Positions 50,823 through 60,954 of a DNA stretch of 64,000 nt are shown piece after piece (positions within the stretch are counted from its first letter, which is position 1; each line of letters opens with the position of its first letter). Source of the DNA: CAYUYV01 sp050331455 (GTDB taxonomy: Bacteria > Pseudomonadota > Alphaproteobacteria > JAJFIK01). Location of the stretch: NCBI GenBank assembly GCA_050331455.1, contig JBHJGV010000016.1, forward strand, positions 35,394-99,393, given 5' to 3'. The translations under genes were made by a program, and so were the position numbers. The notes beneath the pieces were generated by a model. The model was not told the DNA's origin, did no database searches, and was given only the letters and a program-made list of their open reading frames with translations.

Positions 50823-53108
50823 ATGAATCGAGCAATCGTTCCGGTAAGTTCTGACAATACTTTGCCTGTGCCGGTGACGCGCAGCGAGCCGGTCAGAGCG
50901 GAGCCGCGCGATGGGCGCGATGGGATCGACCTCACGGACCTGTGGCGAATTTTGCGCCGACGCTATCTTTCAATTTTTATTACGGCGGAAATCGTTGCGG
51001 CTGCGCTCTTCGCATTCACCCTCTCCCAACCGCCCCGGTATACCGCAATCGCCACGGCCGGTGTGCGCGCGGTTCAGAATGACGTGCTTGGCGGACGCCA
51101 GTCCAATGTTCGGGATCAGGCTCTGGATTCAGCTGCGATTGATACCGAGCTTGAAGTCATGCGCTCAAGCCGCGTCATCGATGCCTTGATTGATGAATTG
51201 GACCTCATGGGTCATCCGGCCTGGATTGACCTTCGGGCTGCGATCGAAGAGCCCGGCTCGGATGCTTCTACAGTGACGCAAGCCGGTGTGGCAGCCACCC
51301 CGATCACGGGGAACTCTGCAGCCGTGCGGGGCTGGCTGTCAGACACAATCCGGATCCGCCGTGCTGGCGTGACCTATGCAATTGAAATCGCAGCAACCGC
51401 TCGCGACCCGGACTTGGCTGCGCTTGTCGCGAACAGCTTTTACAAAATCTATTCGAAAGTGCGGGCGGATATTCGCCAGCAGGAGGCACGGGGGCGGAAC
51501 TCCTGGCTCGGGGATCGCATTGCGGTCCTGCGCGATGATGTTTTCATGAAAGAAGCCGCCGTTGACAAATATCGCGCATCAGCCGGCCTTCTGTCATCCG
51601 GAGGAGGGTCCCTCGCTGAACAGGTTCTGGCGGGGGCGCAAAGCTCGGTGGCTGAAGCGCAAGCCGATCTTGCTGCAAAGCAGGCCCGTCTGGATCAGGT
51701 TCAGTCCCTGGTCGACGATACGGGAGGCGCCCGTCCAAACGCCGCTGAGCTGACCAATGTGCTTAATTCCCAGGTCATCCGGGAATTGCGTGCGCGGGCG
51801 GCGGATGTGGCTCGCCGTAAGGCCGAGATGGGGGAGGTCTATGGTCGCAAGCACCCGGCCTTCCGCAGCGTCATCGCCGAGGAGCGCCAGGTCAGGAGCG
51901 ATATTCAAGGCGAGATGGACCGGATTGTCTCCAATCTCGAAGGCGAGGTGGAGATTGCCCGTTTGCGGTTGGCATCGCTGAATGAACAGCTCGATGAGGC
52001 CATGACGCGGGTGGTGACGAGTAACCAGGCGGAGGTCCGCCTGCGCGATTTGGAGCGGGAGGCATCAGCGGCCCGAGACGTTTATGAGCGCTATTTGGAG
52101 CGTCATCAGCTCGCAGTGGACGAGGAGCAGCTCTCCGATGCCGGCGTGTATCTGATCTCGCCTGCGCGCGCGCCGGATGATCCAACATGGCCGAATACGA
52201 AACTGGCATTGGCCCTTTCCCTGGGGCTCGGATTGATTGCCGGCGCAGGGGTCGGTGGTTTCTTGGAATTGAGAGACAATACGATCCGGTGCGTGGACGA
52301 AGTTGAGCGGCACTCAAACTATCTTTGCGTCGCGGCGTTGCCCCACCTCAACCGGCGCAAACTGCGCAAGCTGCAAAGCGAGCGTGAGCGCAATCCGGCC
52401 GGTTTCCTTGTGGAAAATCCCCTTTCGGCCTATGCGGAATCCGTCCGGGTCCTGGATGCCGCGCTGACCAACCATGATGACCCGATAAGAGTGGTGGCTG
52501 TGACATCGGCTTTGCCGAATGAGGGCAAGACATCCACCTCCCTCAGTCTGGCCCGGTCCGCGGCCAATAGTGGTCAATCGGTTGTGCTCGTCGATTGTGA
52601 TGAACGCCGCCGCGGCGTGAGCAAGACATTCCAAACCGTGGAGACGCCGGGACTGCTGGAGGTCCTGACCGGGGAAGCTGATCTGGCCGATGCCATTCTC
52701 ACCGATCCTGGGGGCACGCCCGCTCACATCCTGCCGTTCAAGATGGCTGGTTGGGAAGGATTTGAGAGCCAAAATAAACTGATCGGGATTTTCGGCGTCG
52801 GCTCCTTTGACGATTTTGTTGATAATCTTCAAGCGCGCTACGATCTGGTCATTCTGGATTGCGCGCCCATTCTCGCCGTTGCTGAGACACGCAATCTTGT
52901 GCGTCTCGCACAGACCACTCTGATGGTTGCGCGGTCGCGCAAAACCCCGTCACCGGCTCTGCAATCGGCAATCCGTCAGGTGGAGACGGCGGGCGGCTCT
53001 GTATTCGGAATCGTCTTGAATGATGTGAGCATGGCAAGCCCTGGATCCTCGTCATTTTCCGATCCGATCTATTACGGTGAATACATGAAGCACTATCACA
53101 AAGCATAG
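50823..53108 (+). CDS. Polysaccharide chain-length determinant with tyrosine autokinase domain (Wzc/GumC type)
   Basis: A 761-residue inner-membrane protein controlling polymer length and export. The N-terminal Wzz region starts at DLWRILRRRYLSIF with membrane helix 1 near residues 48-66; a long periplasmic coiled-coil part follows (GRKHPAFRSVIAEERQV region); helix 2 is near 460-480 (LALALSLGLGLIAGAGVGG). The cytoplasmic BY-kinase has Walker A SALPNEGKTSTS, Walker A' VVLVDCDERR and Walker B LVILDCAP, and ends with a tyrosine cluster YYGEYMKHYHKA (four Tyr in 12 residues) for autophosphorylation. It is a single-chain kinase, as in proteobacteria. Confidence 0.93.
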   Translation: MNRAIVPVSSDNTLPVPVTRSEPVRAEPRDGRDGIDLTDLWRILRRRYLSIFITAEIVAAALFAFTLSQPPRYTAIATAGVRAVQNDVLGGRQSNVRDQALDSAAIDTELEVMRSSRVIDALIDELDLMGHPAWIDLRAAIEEPGSDASTVTQAGVAATPITGNSAAVRGWLSDTIRIRRAGVTYAIEIAATARDPDLAALVANSFYKIYSKVRADIRQQEARGRNSWLGDRIAVLRDDVFMKEAAVDKYRASAGLLSSGGGSLAEQVLAGAQSSVAEAQADLAAKQARLDQVQSLVDDTGGARPNAAELTNVLNSQVIRELRARAADVARRKAEMGEVYGRKHPAFRSVIAEERQVRSDIQGEMDRIVSNLEGEVEIARLRLASLNEQLDEAMTRVVTSNQAEVRLRDLEREASAARDVYERYLERHQLAVDEEQLSDAGVYLISPARAPDDPTWPNTKLALALSLGLGLIAGAGVGGFLELRDNTIRCVDEVERHSNYLCVAALPHLNRRKLRKLQSERERNPAGFLVENPLSAYAESVRVLDAALTNHDDPIRVVAVTSALPNEGKTSTSLSLARSAANSGQSVVLVDCDERRRGVSKTFQTVETPGLLEVLTGEADLADAILTDPGGTPAHILPFKMAGWEGFESQNKLIGIFGVGSFDDFVDNLQARYDLVILDCAPILAVAETRNLVRLAQTTLMVARSRKTPSPALQSAIRQVETAGGSVFGIVLNDVSMASPGSSSFSDPIYYGEYMKHYHKA

Positions 53109-53159
53109 GTGGACAATGGGTCGGGGTTGGCGTTGCGCTGTCCCCTGGTTTAATCCGGA

Positions 53160-54557
53160 TCAGATTTTTTCGACGGCGCTGCCATGCAGGATTTCGATTG
53201 AGCTGCGAAGCTGCTCGCCATCCCGGTCCCAATCGAATTGGTGGGACGCCACGGCAAAAGCGCCATTATGCATCTCATTCAGTCGCTCAATGTCATCCAT
53301 GAGTGTAACCGTCCCTTGCGCCAGAGCCTCTGCGTTCGCAGCCGACAAAACATAAGGGCCAAGGTCTTCCGCACCGGTGAGGGAGCCTTCTATGGCGGCA
53401 ATGGGCAGCCGGCGGAACACATAGTCCAGTAGTTTCAGCTTGAAGCCACCGCCTGTACCCTCCGCGACGATGCCTATCCGCGCATCGGCAAGGGCCCCTT
53501 CAATATCGTCGACAAAGCCGCGAAACCGTGTGGCACGCAGGCGGCCTTCCCAGCGATCCCGAACCTCCAAAGGCACATCGCCGATCACGTCGAGCATGAT
53601 CGTGTTCTCCGCAAACAGATTGTCAGCAGCCTTAAGAAAAGTCTCCAGATTCAGCTGTTTGGCCACCCAGCGAAATGACCCCAGGATAACGGCCTTGCGC
53701 GGCGTCTGCTCGGTAATGTGGCGGGTGGCAACCCGTGGTCCGTCATAACCCGGGCGCAGCGTGATGGGGGCGCGCTTTGTCTTCGTCCGGGCCAAGGCAG
53801 CCGCGTCGGCGGCCGTGATTGCGGTGACGAGGTCAACCCGTTTCACAAGCCGATGCTCAAAATATGCAATCTTTACCGCATTCAGGAGCAGGGCGGCTCG
53901 CTTGAGGGCATTGCCTTTAAAATCATTGGCAAGCTGCCGCCAAAGCGCAGCTTCGTGATTATGCGCCACGTAAATAATCTTGGGATTGCCGATCCCTTGG
54001 CGGATCGTGTCTTCAAGGGCCCAACCAAGACCATAATGATCAATCACAATCACATCGAAAACATGCGCACGAAGGGCGTCCCGCAGCTCTTGCTTGTATT
54101 TGGGCGTGGCGTGCCGGGCGGCTTCAAGCGGCAGCATAGAAAAGAGCGACCGGGTTCGCGATCGCTGGGGTCCTTCAACACCGTGCCAGGAGAGGTTCGC
54201 AAGCGCGGCATGACCAATCTCGGTCGCCCGCTCCGAAAGGCCAAAAACCGCCACCTCAACGCCCGATCGGGCGAAAGCCTGGACGAGGCGCACGCTATAG
54301 ACGGAATCGCCGGCGTCCAGGCGTGCCGGGATCTGGCGCATCAGCCAAAGACAGCGCAGCGTAGGGCCAGCACTGGCTTGCTCCTGGTCCATCAGCTCGG
54401 CCGTCTCACGCTGTGTCGGCCTGGCGCTGTCGGTATCGAAACCCACCTGGGTGGAGGCCGGTGCCGCTGCTGGTTGCTCGATCTGCATCATTGCGTGCCT
54501 TTCCAAACCATCATGTTCGGCCCTGCATCGATCCATCTTTTGTCCGATATCGGTCAT
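53160..54557 (-). CDS. Glycosyltransferase, GT-B fold (family 4/1-like)
   Basis: A 465-residue enzyme. CLWLMRQIPARLDAGDSVYS opens the N-terminal domain; IIYVAHNHEAALWRQ, ILGSFRWVAKQLNLETFL and the donor-site loop AEGTGGGFKLKLLDYVF with a following acidic residue fit retaining glycosyltransferases. The first 65 residues are low in information. ATG 54557 is used; ATG 54491, with GGAAAGG upstream, may be the real start. The gene diverges from the DUF1800 gene and converges with the kinase gene. Confidence 0.85.
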   Translation of the reverse strand: MTDIGQKMDRCRAEHDGLERHAMMQIEQPAAAPASTQVGFDTDSARPTQRETAELMDQEQASAGPTLRCLWLMRQIPARLDAGDSVYSVRLVQAFARSGVEVAVFGLSERATEIGHAALANLSWHGVEGPQRSRTRSLFSMLPLEAARHATPKYKQELRDALRAHVFDVIVIDHYGLGWALEDTIRQGIGNPKIIYVAHNHEAALWRQLANDFKGNALKRAALLLNAVKIAYFEHRLVKRVDLVTAITAADAAALARTKTKRAPITLRPGYDGPRVATRHITEQTPRKAVILGSFRWVAKQLNLETFLKAADNLFAENTIMLDVIGDVPLEVRDRWEGRLRATRFRGFVDDIEGALADARIGIVAEGTGGGFKLKLLDYVFRRLPIAAIEGSLTGAEDLGPYVLSAANAEALAQGTVTLMDDIERLNEMHNGAFAVASHQFDWDRDGEQLRSSIEILHGSAVEKI

Positions 54558-54643
54558 TCTTGTTCCGATGATGCGTGATACGTTATCTCTAGCATTCCAT
54601 AAATCATTGCGGGCGAAAATGTCGTCCGTTGGAGGACTGTCCG

Positions 54644-56278
54644 GTGGCTACGCAACCGCAGCATCAAGACCAGCCCACGGCAGTGTCGATCAGCGACGCG
54701 GACGCGGCACGATTTTTACTTCAGGCGCAGTTCAGCGCCAATCCGCAAGCCATCGCATCGGTTAAGGCGCTTGGCTATACGGGGTGGCTGGAGCGGGAGT
54801 TCGACCGTCCCAGGGCTCAAAGCGCGGTCGCCTGGCTAGATGAACGCAAATACAATGTTTTCACCAAGGAGCGAGAAGCCTTCAAAAACCAGGTGTTCGC
54901 GCCGCGCTTTGGCGACCACATGATTTGGAACCAGCTCCTAAGCGCACCCGATGAGATGCGCCAGAGACTGGCCTTTGCACTGTCCCAATATTTTGTTGTA
55001 TCGCTCACGGCGATTGATGGCTTCTGGCCCCCCTATGTCATGGCTGCGTGGTGGGATGTCTTGGCCGATGGCGTGTTTGGTGATTTTCGCGAGCTGCTTG
55101 AGCGGGTTACGCTGAGCGCTGCCATGGGAAAATACTTGAACACCCACGGCAATCTGAAAGAAGACCCAAGCACCGGGCGGATGCCGGATGAAAACTACGC
55201 CCGCGAAATCATGCAGCTCTTCACGATCGGATTGGTTGAGCTCAATAGGGACGGAACACCGAAAAAGGACGAACACGGCGCTTTGATCGAAACCTATACG
55301 CAAGACGATGTGACGAACCTTGCTCGGGTGTTCACCGGCTATGCCCTGGACGAGACGCGCACAACCAAGACCAGGGTGGACTGGCTTCCATATCCAGTCC
55401 CAGACCAGACCTTTGCTAAGGACCCGATGCGGCTTGATCCCAACAAGCACTCATCTCTGGCCGTCGACTTTCTCGGCATGCACATTCCCGAAGGGACGCC
55501 AGGGCAGGAGGCCCTGCGGATCGCCCTTGATCACCTGACGAACCATCCCAATGTCGGTCCGTTTTTCGGCAAGCAGATGATCCAACGCCTCGTCACCAGT
55601 GATCCGAGCCCGGCCTATGTGGCGCGGGTTGCCGCGGCGTTCAATGACAATGGTGCTGGCCGGCGCGGTGATCTCAAAGCGGTCTGGCGCGCCATCCTTA
55701 TGGATCCGGAGGCCCGCAAGCGGCCGGATCCGCAAGGGGCGACCTCGGGCAAACTGCGCGAACCGGTGGTTCGCTGGGTGCAATGGGCGCGCACCGTGGG
55801 TGTGGAATCGGAAACCGGCGCCTGGGAGATCTATGATCTGTCGCGCAGCGACTACGCGCTTGGTCAAAGCCCCTTGCGGTCTCCGACCGTGTTCAATTTT
55901 TTCCGCCCGGATTTCTCGCCCCCGCACACGGCAATGGCAAAGTCCAAAGCCCCGGCCCCGGAATTCCAATTGCATGATGAGGCTTCCACAGCGGGTTATA
56001 TCAACTTTATTCAGCGCACGACCCGATCAGGATATAAGGACGTCAAGCCAACGTACCATGCGCTTGTTCCCATCGCCCACGACGCGGCCGCGGTGGTGGA
56101 TTGGCTCGATCTGCACATGACAGCACGGCAGCTGTCACCACAGACCAGGGCGATCATCACGCGGGCTCTCGAAAAGCAAGCTGTGCGCCCCGGGAGTTCA
56201 TTGTCAGCCAAACGCGACCTGCTGGCCAGTGCCTGCCTGCTTGTCATGAGTTCGGTGGACTATCTCATTCAAAAATGA
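54644..56278 (+). CDS. DUF1800 protein
   Basis: A 544-residue protein with the DUF1800 pattern: AARFLLQAQFSANPQ at the start, MRQRLAFALSQYFVVS, YLNTHGNLKEDPSTGRMPDENYARE, EIMQLFTIGLVELNRDG, FTGYAL, and GQSPLRSPTVFNFFRPDFSPP near the end. The function of the family is unknown; it is nearly always paired with DUF1501, as here. I place the start at GTG 54644, with GGAGG eight bases upstream. No signal peptide is visible, although the partner has one. Confidence 0.92.
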   Translation: MATQPQHQDQPTAVSISDADAARFLLQAQFSANPQAIASVKALGYTGWLEREFDRPRAQSAVAWLDERKYNVFTKEREAFKNQVFAPRFGDHMIWNQLLSAPDEMRQRLAFALSQYFVVSLTAIDGFWPPYVMAAWWDVLADGVFGDFRELLERVTLSAAMGKYLNTHGNLKEDPSTGRMPDENYAREIMQLFTIGLVELNRDGTPKKDEHGALIETYTQDDVTNLARVFTGYALDETRTTKTRVDWLPYPVPDQTFAKDPMRLDPNKHSSLAVDFLGMHIPEGTPGQEALRIALDHLTNHPNVGPFFGKQMIQRLVTSDPSPAYVARVAAAFNDNGAGRRGDLKAVWRAILMDPEARKRPDPQGATSGKLREPVVRWVQWARTVGVESETGAWEIYDLSRSDYALGQSPLRSPTVFNFFRPDFSPPHTAMAKSKAPAPEFQLHDEASTAGYINFIQRTTRSGYKDVKPTYHALVPIAHDAAAVVDWLDLHMTARQLSPQTRAIITRALEKQAVRPGSSLSAKRDLLASACLLVMSSVDYLIQK

Positions 56279-56293
56279 CCCTTGAGGCTTAAT

Positions 56294-57712
56294 ATGCCGG
56301 TCAATGCTTCATCCACGCTGACGCGTCGCCTGCTGATGACTCGAGCCGGACAGCTCGGGCTGGCTGCCTCAGCGGCACCGCTTGCCTTGAGCCTTGCAGG
56401 GGCGGGCGATGCCACGGCCACAGGCGCCCGGGATTATCGGGCGCTTGTGTGCGTTTTCCTGCAGGGTGGAAACGACTATGCCAATACCCTTGTTCCCTAT
56501 GATCGTCCAAACTACAGACATTATGCGCGGATCCGAGGCGGGATGCCCTCGGAGGGCGGGATCGCCATCGCCCGGGATCGGCTGACCGCCACGGTGCTTC
56601 GGCCATCGGACGATCAAGTGCTCACGGATGATTTGCGCTATGCGCTCCATCCCAATCTGCGCGCCACCAAGGCGCTCTTCGATGGGGGGCGTGCGGCGAT
56701 CGTGCTGAATGTGGGGCCGCTGATCACACCGCTGACGCGCGCCCAATATGAGTCTGCCAACAAGGCGCTCCATCCGTTGCCGCCGAAGCTCTTTTCCCAC
56801 ATTGACCAGGAAATTGCCTGGCAGATTGCCGACCCGGCGGACAAGCATGAAGGCTGGGGGGGGCGCCTTGGCGATCTGGCGATGGATGCGAATGGACAGT
56901 CGTCCCTGACATGCATTTCGGCGGCCGGCCATGCGGTGTTCGTCTCCGGCCGGCACGCGCACCCCTATAAGATCGGGCCTTCTGGCGCGATCGCCCTTCA
57001 GGCCTTGAATGATACGCGCGGCGCGTCCTCAGCCATTGCGGATGCTTTGCGGGCTGTCACCACCGGATCAAGCAGCCATCCGCTGGAGGACGAGTTTGCC
57101 AAGGTCACCCGGCGCTCAATCGACATGGAGCGCGTCGTGAACGGCGCATTGGCCAATGTGGAACTGGAGACCGCGTGGCCGGGCGCAGGCAATAATCCTC
57201 TTGCAAGGCAGCTTCAGTCCGTGGCGCGTCTGATTGCGGCGCGCGATGTCTTGGGCATGCGCCGCCAAGTGTTTTTTGTCTCTCTGCCCGGATTCGACAA
57301 CCATGATGGGTTGATGAAGCACCACCCCATGCTGATGTCGAGGCTTGATGATGCCGTCGCCTCTTTCCATCAGGCGATCGTCAAGCTTGGTCTGGATGAC
57401 CAGGTCACCTTGTTCACCGCATCCGATTTCGGTCGTGCACTTGCTCCCAATGCTGACGGATCCGACCATGGTTGGGGCGGACACCACTTCGTGATCGGTG
57501 GTGCAGTGCGCGGCGCCCGCTTTTATGGTCGTGCACCCCATGTGTCGATCACCAGTGATGACCAGGTTGGCCAGGGCCGCTTGCTGCCTTCCACCGCTGT
57601 GGACGAATATGCGGCTACCTTAGCCCGCTGGTTCGGGGCCTCGGATCGAGACCTGTTGGACATCTTCCCGAATATCGGGAATTTCTCCAACACCGCGATG
57701 GGATTTGTATAA
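56294..57712 (+). CDS. DUF1501 protein with twin-arginine-like signal
   Basis: A 472-residue protein. The N-terminus TRRLLMTRAGQLGLAASAAPLAL looks like a Tat signal. The body has VCVFLQGGNDYANTLVPY, YALHPNLRATKALFDGG, and TASDFGRALAPNADGSDHGWGGHHFVIGG, where Asp and His residues may bind metal; DUF1501 is generally placed with the alkaline phosphatase/sulfatase-like proteins. It follows the DUF1800 gene by 15 bases, with TGAGGC as ribosome site. In this locus it may hydrolyse a phosphate or sulfate ester on the polymer, which is inference. Confidence 0.92.
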   Translation: MPVNASSTLTRRLLMTRAGQLGLAASAAPLALSLAGAGDATATGARDYRALVCVFLQGGNDYANTLVPYDRPNYRHYARIRGGMPSEGGIAIARDRLTATVLRPSDDQVLTDDLRYALHPNLRATKALFDGGRAAIVLNVGPLITPLTRAQYESANKALHPLPPKLFSHIDQEIAWQIADPADKHEGWGGRLGDLAMDANGQSSLTCISAAGHAVFVSGRHAHPYKIGPSGAIALQALNDTRGASSAIADALRAVTTGSSSHPLEDEFAKVTRRSIDMERVVNGALANVELETAWPGAGNNPLARQLQSVARLIAARDVLGMRRQVFFVSLPGFDNHDGLMKHHPMLMSRLDDAVASFHQAIVKLGLDDQVTLFTASDFGRALAPNADGSDHGWGGHHFVIGGAVRGARFYGRAPHVSITSDDQVGQGRLLPSTAVDEYAATLARWFGASDRDLLDIFPNIGNFSNTAMGFV

Positions 57713-57770
57713 GGCGCCCCTATCGACTCTTTGGGCCGTATGTCGATACATGGCGGACCCGCGAAGGTCT

Positions 57771-58964
57771 TCACGCGCGCGAGATCCCTGGCCTGCCTTC
57801 CGGTTGCTCAATTCGCTCAGAAGGCACAGCACTGTTTGCGTTGAGCGTGGTGGCCATCTCCCGCAATCGGGTCTGGCGCGCGCGCATTTTCTGTGATGCG
57901 GGCACGCCCATCACATTCAGAATGTGCTCCCACCGATAGACATAGTCATGCCGGAGCAGGCTGTTTGCCACATTTGCTTTGCGGGCCGCGTCAAGCCGTT
58001 CGGGTTGAGTGTCGAGGTCGGCCATCAGCGCAATGATGTCCTTGTCCGTCGTATTTGTCCTGATCACGAAGTCGGGCCAGTCGAAGTCCTCATTGAGCAC
58101 CGGGTTATCCTGCGGGCAGGCGCCAAGCATGATTGTTCCGGCCGCGGCCCCTTCATAGAAACGGTGCCCAATCTCCAGGCCATCATTCAATTTCTTTGGA
58201 TCATCGATATTGGCGACATTGGCGATGAAATACTTCGCCCTTTTCGCTGTGTTTGCATAGTGAGTACGATGGTCTTGCGCATTCCGAAACTTCGCACGCT
58301 GAAATGTGTCATAGGAGTAGTAGATACCCGTATCGTCCATAGCCTTCAATAAGGCTGCGTGGTCTTCGGGCCGGCGGCGGCCGATGCTCAGGACGTCAAT
58401 GTGACGGTCGGGGAAAAAGGGGAATGGCGAGAACTTCTCCGCGTCGACCCCAAAAGGGAGGAAGGTGCACGGAACACCCGTCAGCCGGGTCACCACATCC
58501 ATAGAATGGCGTGTGCTGACAAAAATATGATCGAACTGCCGAAGCGGGCCTGCCAGATAGGCTTGGCGCGTAAGACTGTGGGCCCAGACTTCGGGAATAT
58601 AGCAGGCCATTTTGGCACATCGGGCCCGCAGGTTCGGCACACTCGATACGACGAAGGCTTCCCGGGGCGTCGGCAAAATAGCGAACAGAAAATCATACTC
58701 GCGCTTGAGCGCGTTGCCGCCCAAAGCCGGTGACAGGACCGGCGAAATAAGTGAAGGCGCTGGTATGACCGTGTTCATGCCAGCGGCAATTTTTCCCCTG
58801 AGATTGTCCCGTCCCGGCGGCGGTGCGCACAGATCGGCGTCCATCCAGTCGTGCGCCAGATCCTCCAATTCATAGAAGGCGGTTGCCGCGAGCCAATGCA
58901 CCACACCGCGGACCGATAAGAGAAGAACCTTCGGCTCAGGTTGCCCGTTGGATACGGTCTCCAC
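57771..58964 (-). CDS. Glycosyltransferase, CgeB-like GT-B family
   Basis: A 397-residue enzyme starting at GTG 58964 with GAGGAGG upstream. The C-terminal half carries the donor-site pattern KKLNDGLEIGHRFYEGAAAG followed by TIMLGACPQDNPVLNEDFDWP, typical of CgeB-like glycosyltransferases (Glyco_trans_1_2); VDVLSIGRRRPEDH opens the second domain. Substrate unknown. It converges with the DUF1501 gene, 58 bases apart. Confidence 0.85.
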   Translation of the reverse strand: METVSNGQPEPKVLLLSVRGVVHWLAATAFYELEDLAHDWMDADLCAPPPGRDNLRGKIAAGMNTVIPAPSLISPVLSPALGGNALKREYDFLFAILPTPREAFVVSSVPNLRARCAKMACYIPEVWAHSLTRQAYLAGPLRQFDHIFVSTRHSMDVVTRLTGVPCTFLPFGVDAEKFSPFPFFPDRHIDVLSIGRRRPEDHAALLKAMDDTGIYYSYDTFQRAKFRNAQDHRTHYANTAKRAKYFIANVANIDDPKKLNDGLEIGHRFYEGAAAGTIMLGACPQDNPVLNEDFDWPDFVIRTNTTDKDIIALMADLDTQPERLDAARKANVANSLLRHDYVYRWEHILNVMGVPASQKMRARQTRLREMATTLNANSAVPSERIEQPEGRPGISRA

Positions 58965-59603
58965 GCCCCCACCTCCTCATTCTCTGCGGCAGTCTCGCCG
59001 CACATTCTGTATACGCTTGGCGACTATTGCTGGCCACCCGCCGAGTGATACATGCAACACGCTGCGGGCCGCTGCGGCCTTGGCGCTTGCCGACAGGACG
59101 TTGGATCGCTCTTTAATCACACACGGTCGCGCGGAGCCAGCCCGGGCGAGGCGAAGATGTTTGAGCGCGGCGAGAATGTCTCATGTCAATCACAAGGCCA
59201 CCAGGTCGTTGGCCGGCTTTCTCGCGACTAATCTGAAATTCCTGAAACATTTCATGGAAGAGAGATAAAAAAAACGGCGTCTTGATGCGCAGTATGTGTG
59301 TCTTCGGCTATTGAATGTATAGCGAGGATAAGGCGAAGGTCTGACTGGACCGGCGGCAATGGGGGCCCGTAAAGGGTCCCTACGATAAGGCCCACACCTC
59401 CCTCTGTTCCGAAAGAGAGACCGGTCTGCCCCCTTCCAACTTTAATGCGCTTGATAGCGTGATGTTCCGGTGCGAAAACGCTTGGGACCTTTGGGAAACC
59501 GCGTGCACCGGGGTCATAGGGGCGGCTTGATGGGGGGCAGGGGGAGGGCAGAGTGTCCGGGTCCCCCCGCAAAGGCAGGCCCAGGACAACAGAGAACCAA
59601 TCC
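58965..59603. other. Divergent region between two glycosyltransferase genes
   Basis: About 640 bases with no supported gene. A C/G-rich imperfect palindrome occurs near 59360-59400. It presumably carries both promoters; a GGGG-rich stretch precedes the next gene. Confidence 0.45.
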
Positions 59604-60785
59604 ATGAAAATCATCATCCACGACTATGCAGGCCATCCCTTCCAGACGGATTTAAGCCGGGAGCTCGCACGTCGCGGGCATGAAATCATTCATGCTTACT
59701 TTGCGGCTGACTCCGGGCCGAAGGGGCGGATGCATACCACGCCCGATGATGCTGAAACCCTGCGCTTTGTGGGTGTCAATCCGGGGCAGGCCTATTCCAA
59801 GGCGAACCTCATTGCGCGTCGGTTCGGGGACATCGCCTATGGCCGGGCGGTGGCAAAGCTGATCGGACAGGAACGACCGGACCTCGTTCTATCGGGGAAC
59901 ACGCCGACTGAGGCCCAACAATACATTCTGCAAGGCTGCCGCGCGGCGCGAGCCCGTTTCATTTTTTGGTGCCAAGACTTCTACAGCATTGCATTGACCC
60001 GCATTTTGCCGCGCAAAGCTCCAGGAATTGGCCATGCAGTCTCTGCTTATTACCGGTCCCTTGATCGCTCGCAGATGCTCAAGGCCGACCATGTGGTCTT
60101 AGTGACGGATGCGTTCCTCGATCAAACGCGGGCGTGGAAGATCCCGGAGGCGAAGACATCTGTTATTCCGAATTGGGGCGCCATTGCCGACATTCATGTG
60201 GGTGAGCGCGACAATTCTTGGTCCCGTGCGCAAGGGCTCGGCGACCGGCCAGTGGTGCTGTATTCCGGCACCCTGGCGCTCAAGCACAATCCGGATTTGT
60301 TGATCGCTCTTGCGCGCGAAACGGCTGCGGATGTCACCGTTGTCGCGAGCGGGGTCGGTGTGGATGCTCTGGGTACAGCCAAGGCACAGCAAGGGTTGGA
60401 CACTTTGACTTTGCTGCCGCTTCAGCCCTTTGAGGCATTCTCCAACGTGCTCGCGAGTGCTGATGTGCTGGTGGCTGTGATCGAGCGGGATGCGGGAGAG
60501 TTCTCGGTGCCCTCGAAGGTCTACAGTTATCTGTGTTCCGGCCGTCCCGTCGTGCTCGCCGCGCCCCAAAACAATCTGGCTGCAAAAGTGCTGCGCAGCG
60601 TTGGTGCTGGCACGAGCGTTGAGCCTGAAGACGCCCCAGGGTTTGTCGCGGCGGTGAAGGCCTATCTGGACAATCCGGAGGCTGCAAAAGCAGCGGGGCA
60701 GGCGGGCCGACGCTATGCGGAAGAGAATTTCCGCATTGAGACCATTGGTGATCGATTCGAGACCGTTATCCAGAAGACCCTCTGA
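59604..60785 (+). CDS. Glycosyltransferase family 4 (WcaI-like)
   Basis: A 393-residue retaining glycosyltransferase of GT-B fold. MKIIIHDYAGHPFQTDLSREL opens the acceptor domain; FWCQDFYSIALTRIL, SVIPNWGAIAD and VVLYSGTLALKHNPDLLI lead into the donor domain; the E-x7-E-like region is AVIERDAGEFSVPSKVYSYLCSGRPVV. This resembles colanic acid WcaI-type enzymes. The ATG at 59604 is chosen since the family starts there, though the ribosome site is weak. Confidence 0.9.
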   Translation: MKIIIHDYAGHPFQTDLSRELARRGHEIIHAYFAADSGPKGRMHTTPDDAETLRFVGVNPGQAYSKANLIARRFGDIAYGRAVAKLIGQERPDLVLSGNTPTEAQQYILQGCRAARARFIFWCQDFYSIALTRILPRKAPGIGHAVSAYYRSLDRSQMLKADHVVLVTDAFLDQTRAWKIPEAKTSVIPNWGAIADIHVGERDNSWSRAQGLGDRPVVLYSGTLALKHNPDLLIALARETAADVTVVASGVGVDALGTAKAQQGLDTLTLLPLQPFEAFSNVLASADVLVAVIERDAGEFSVPSKVYSYLCSGRPVVLAAPQNNLAAKVLRSVGAGTSVEPEDAPGFVAAVKAYLDNPEAAKAAGQAGRRYAEENFRIETIGDRFETVIQKTL

Positions 60786-60954
60786 ACACGCCGCCACCCT
60801 CTTTCGCCCATTGCGGTGGCCGATTTCTTTGGGCTTAATTTCTCAAGTCCGACGAATCGGTTTGGGGGCCAAAGGGCATGAGCATCGCTGCATCAGGTGC
60901 CGGCGATCGCTTGGTGGACGGGCGCGGGCCGGATCATTCGTCCAGACCCTGCCT

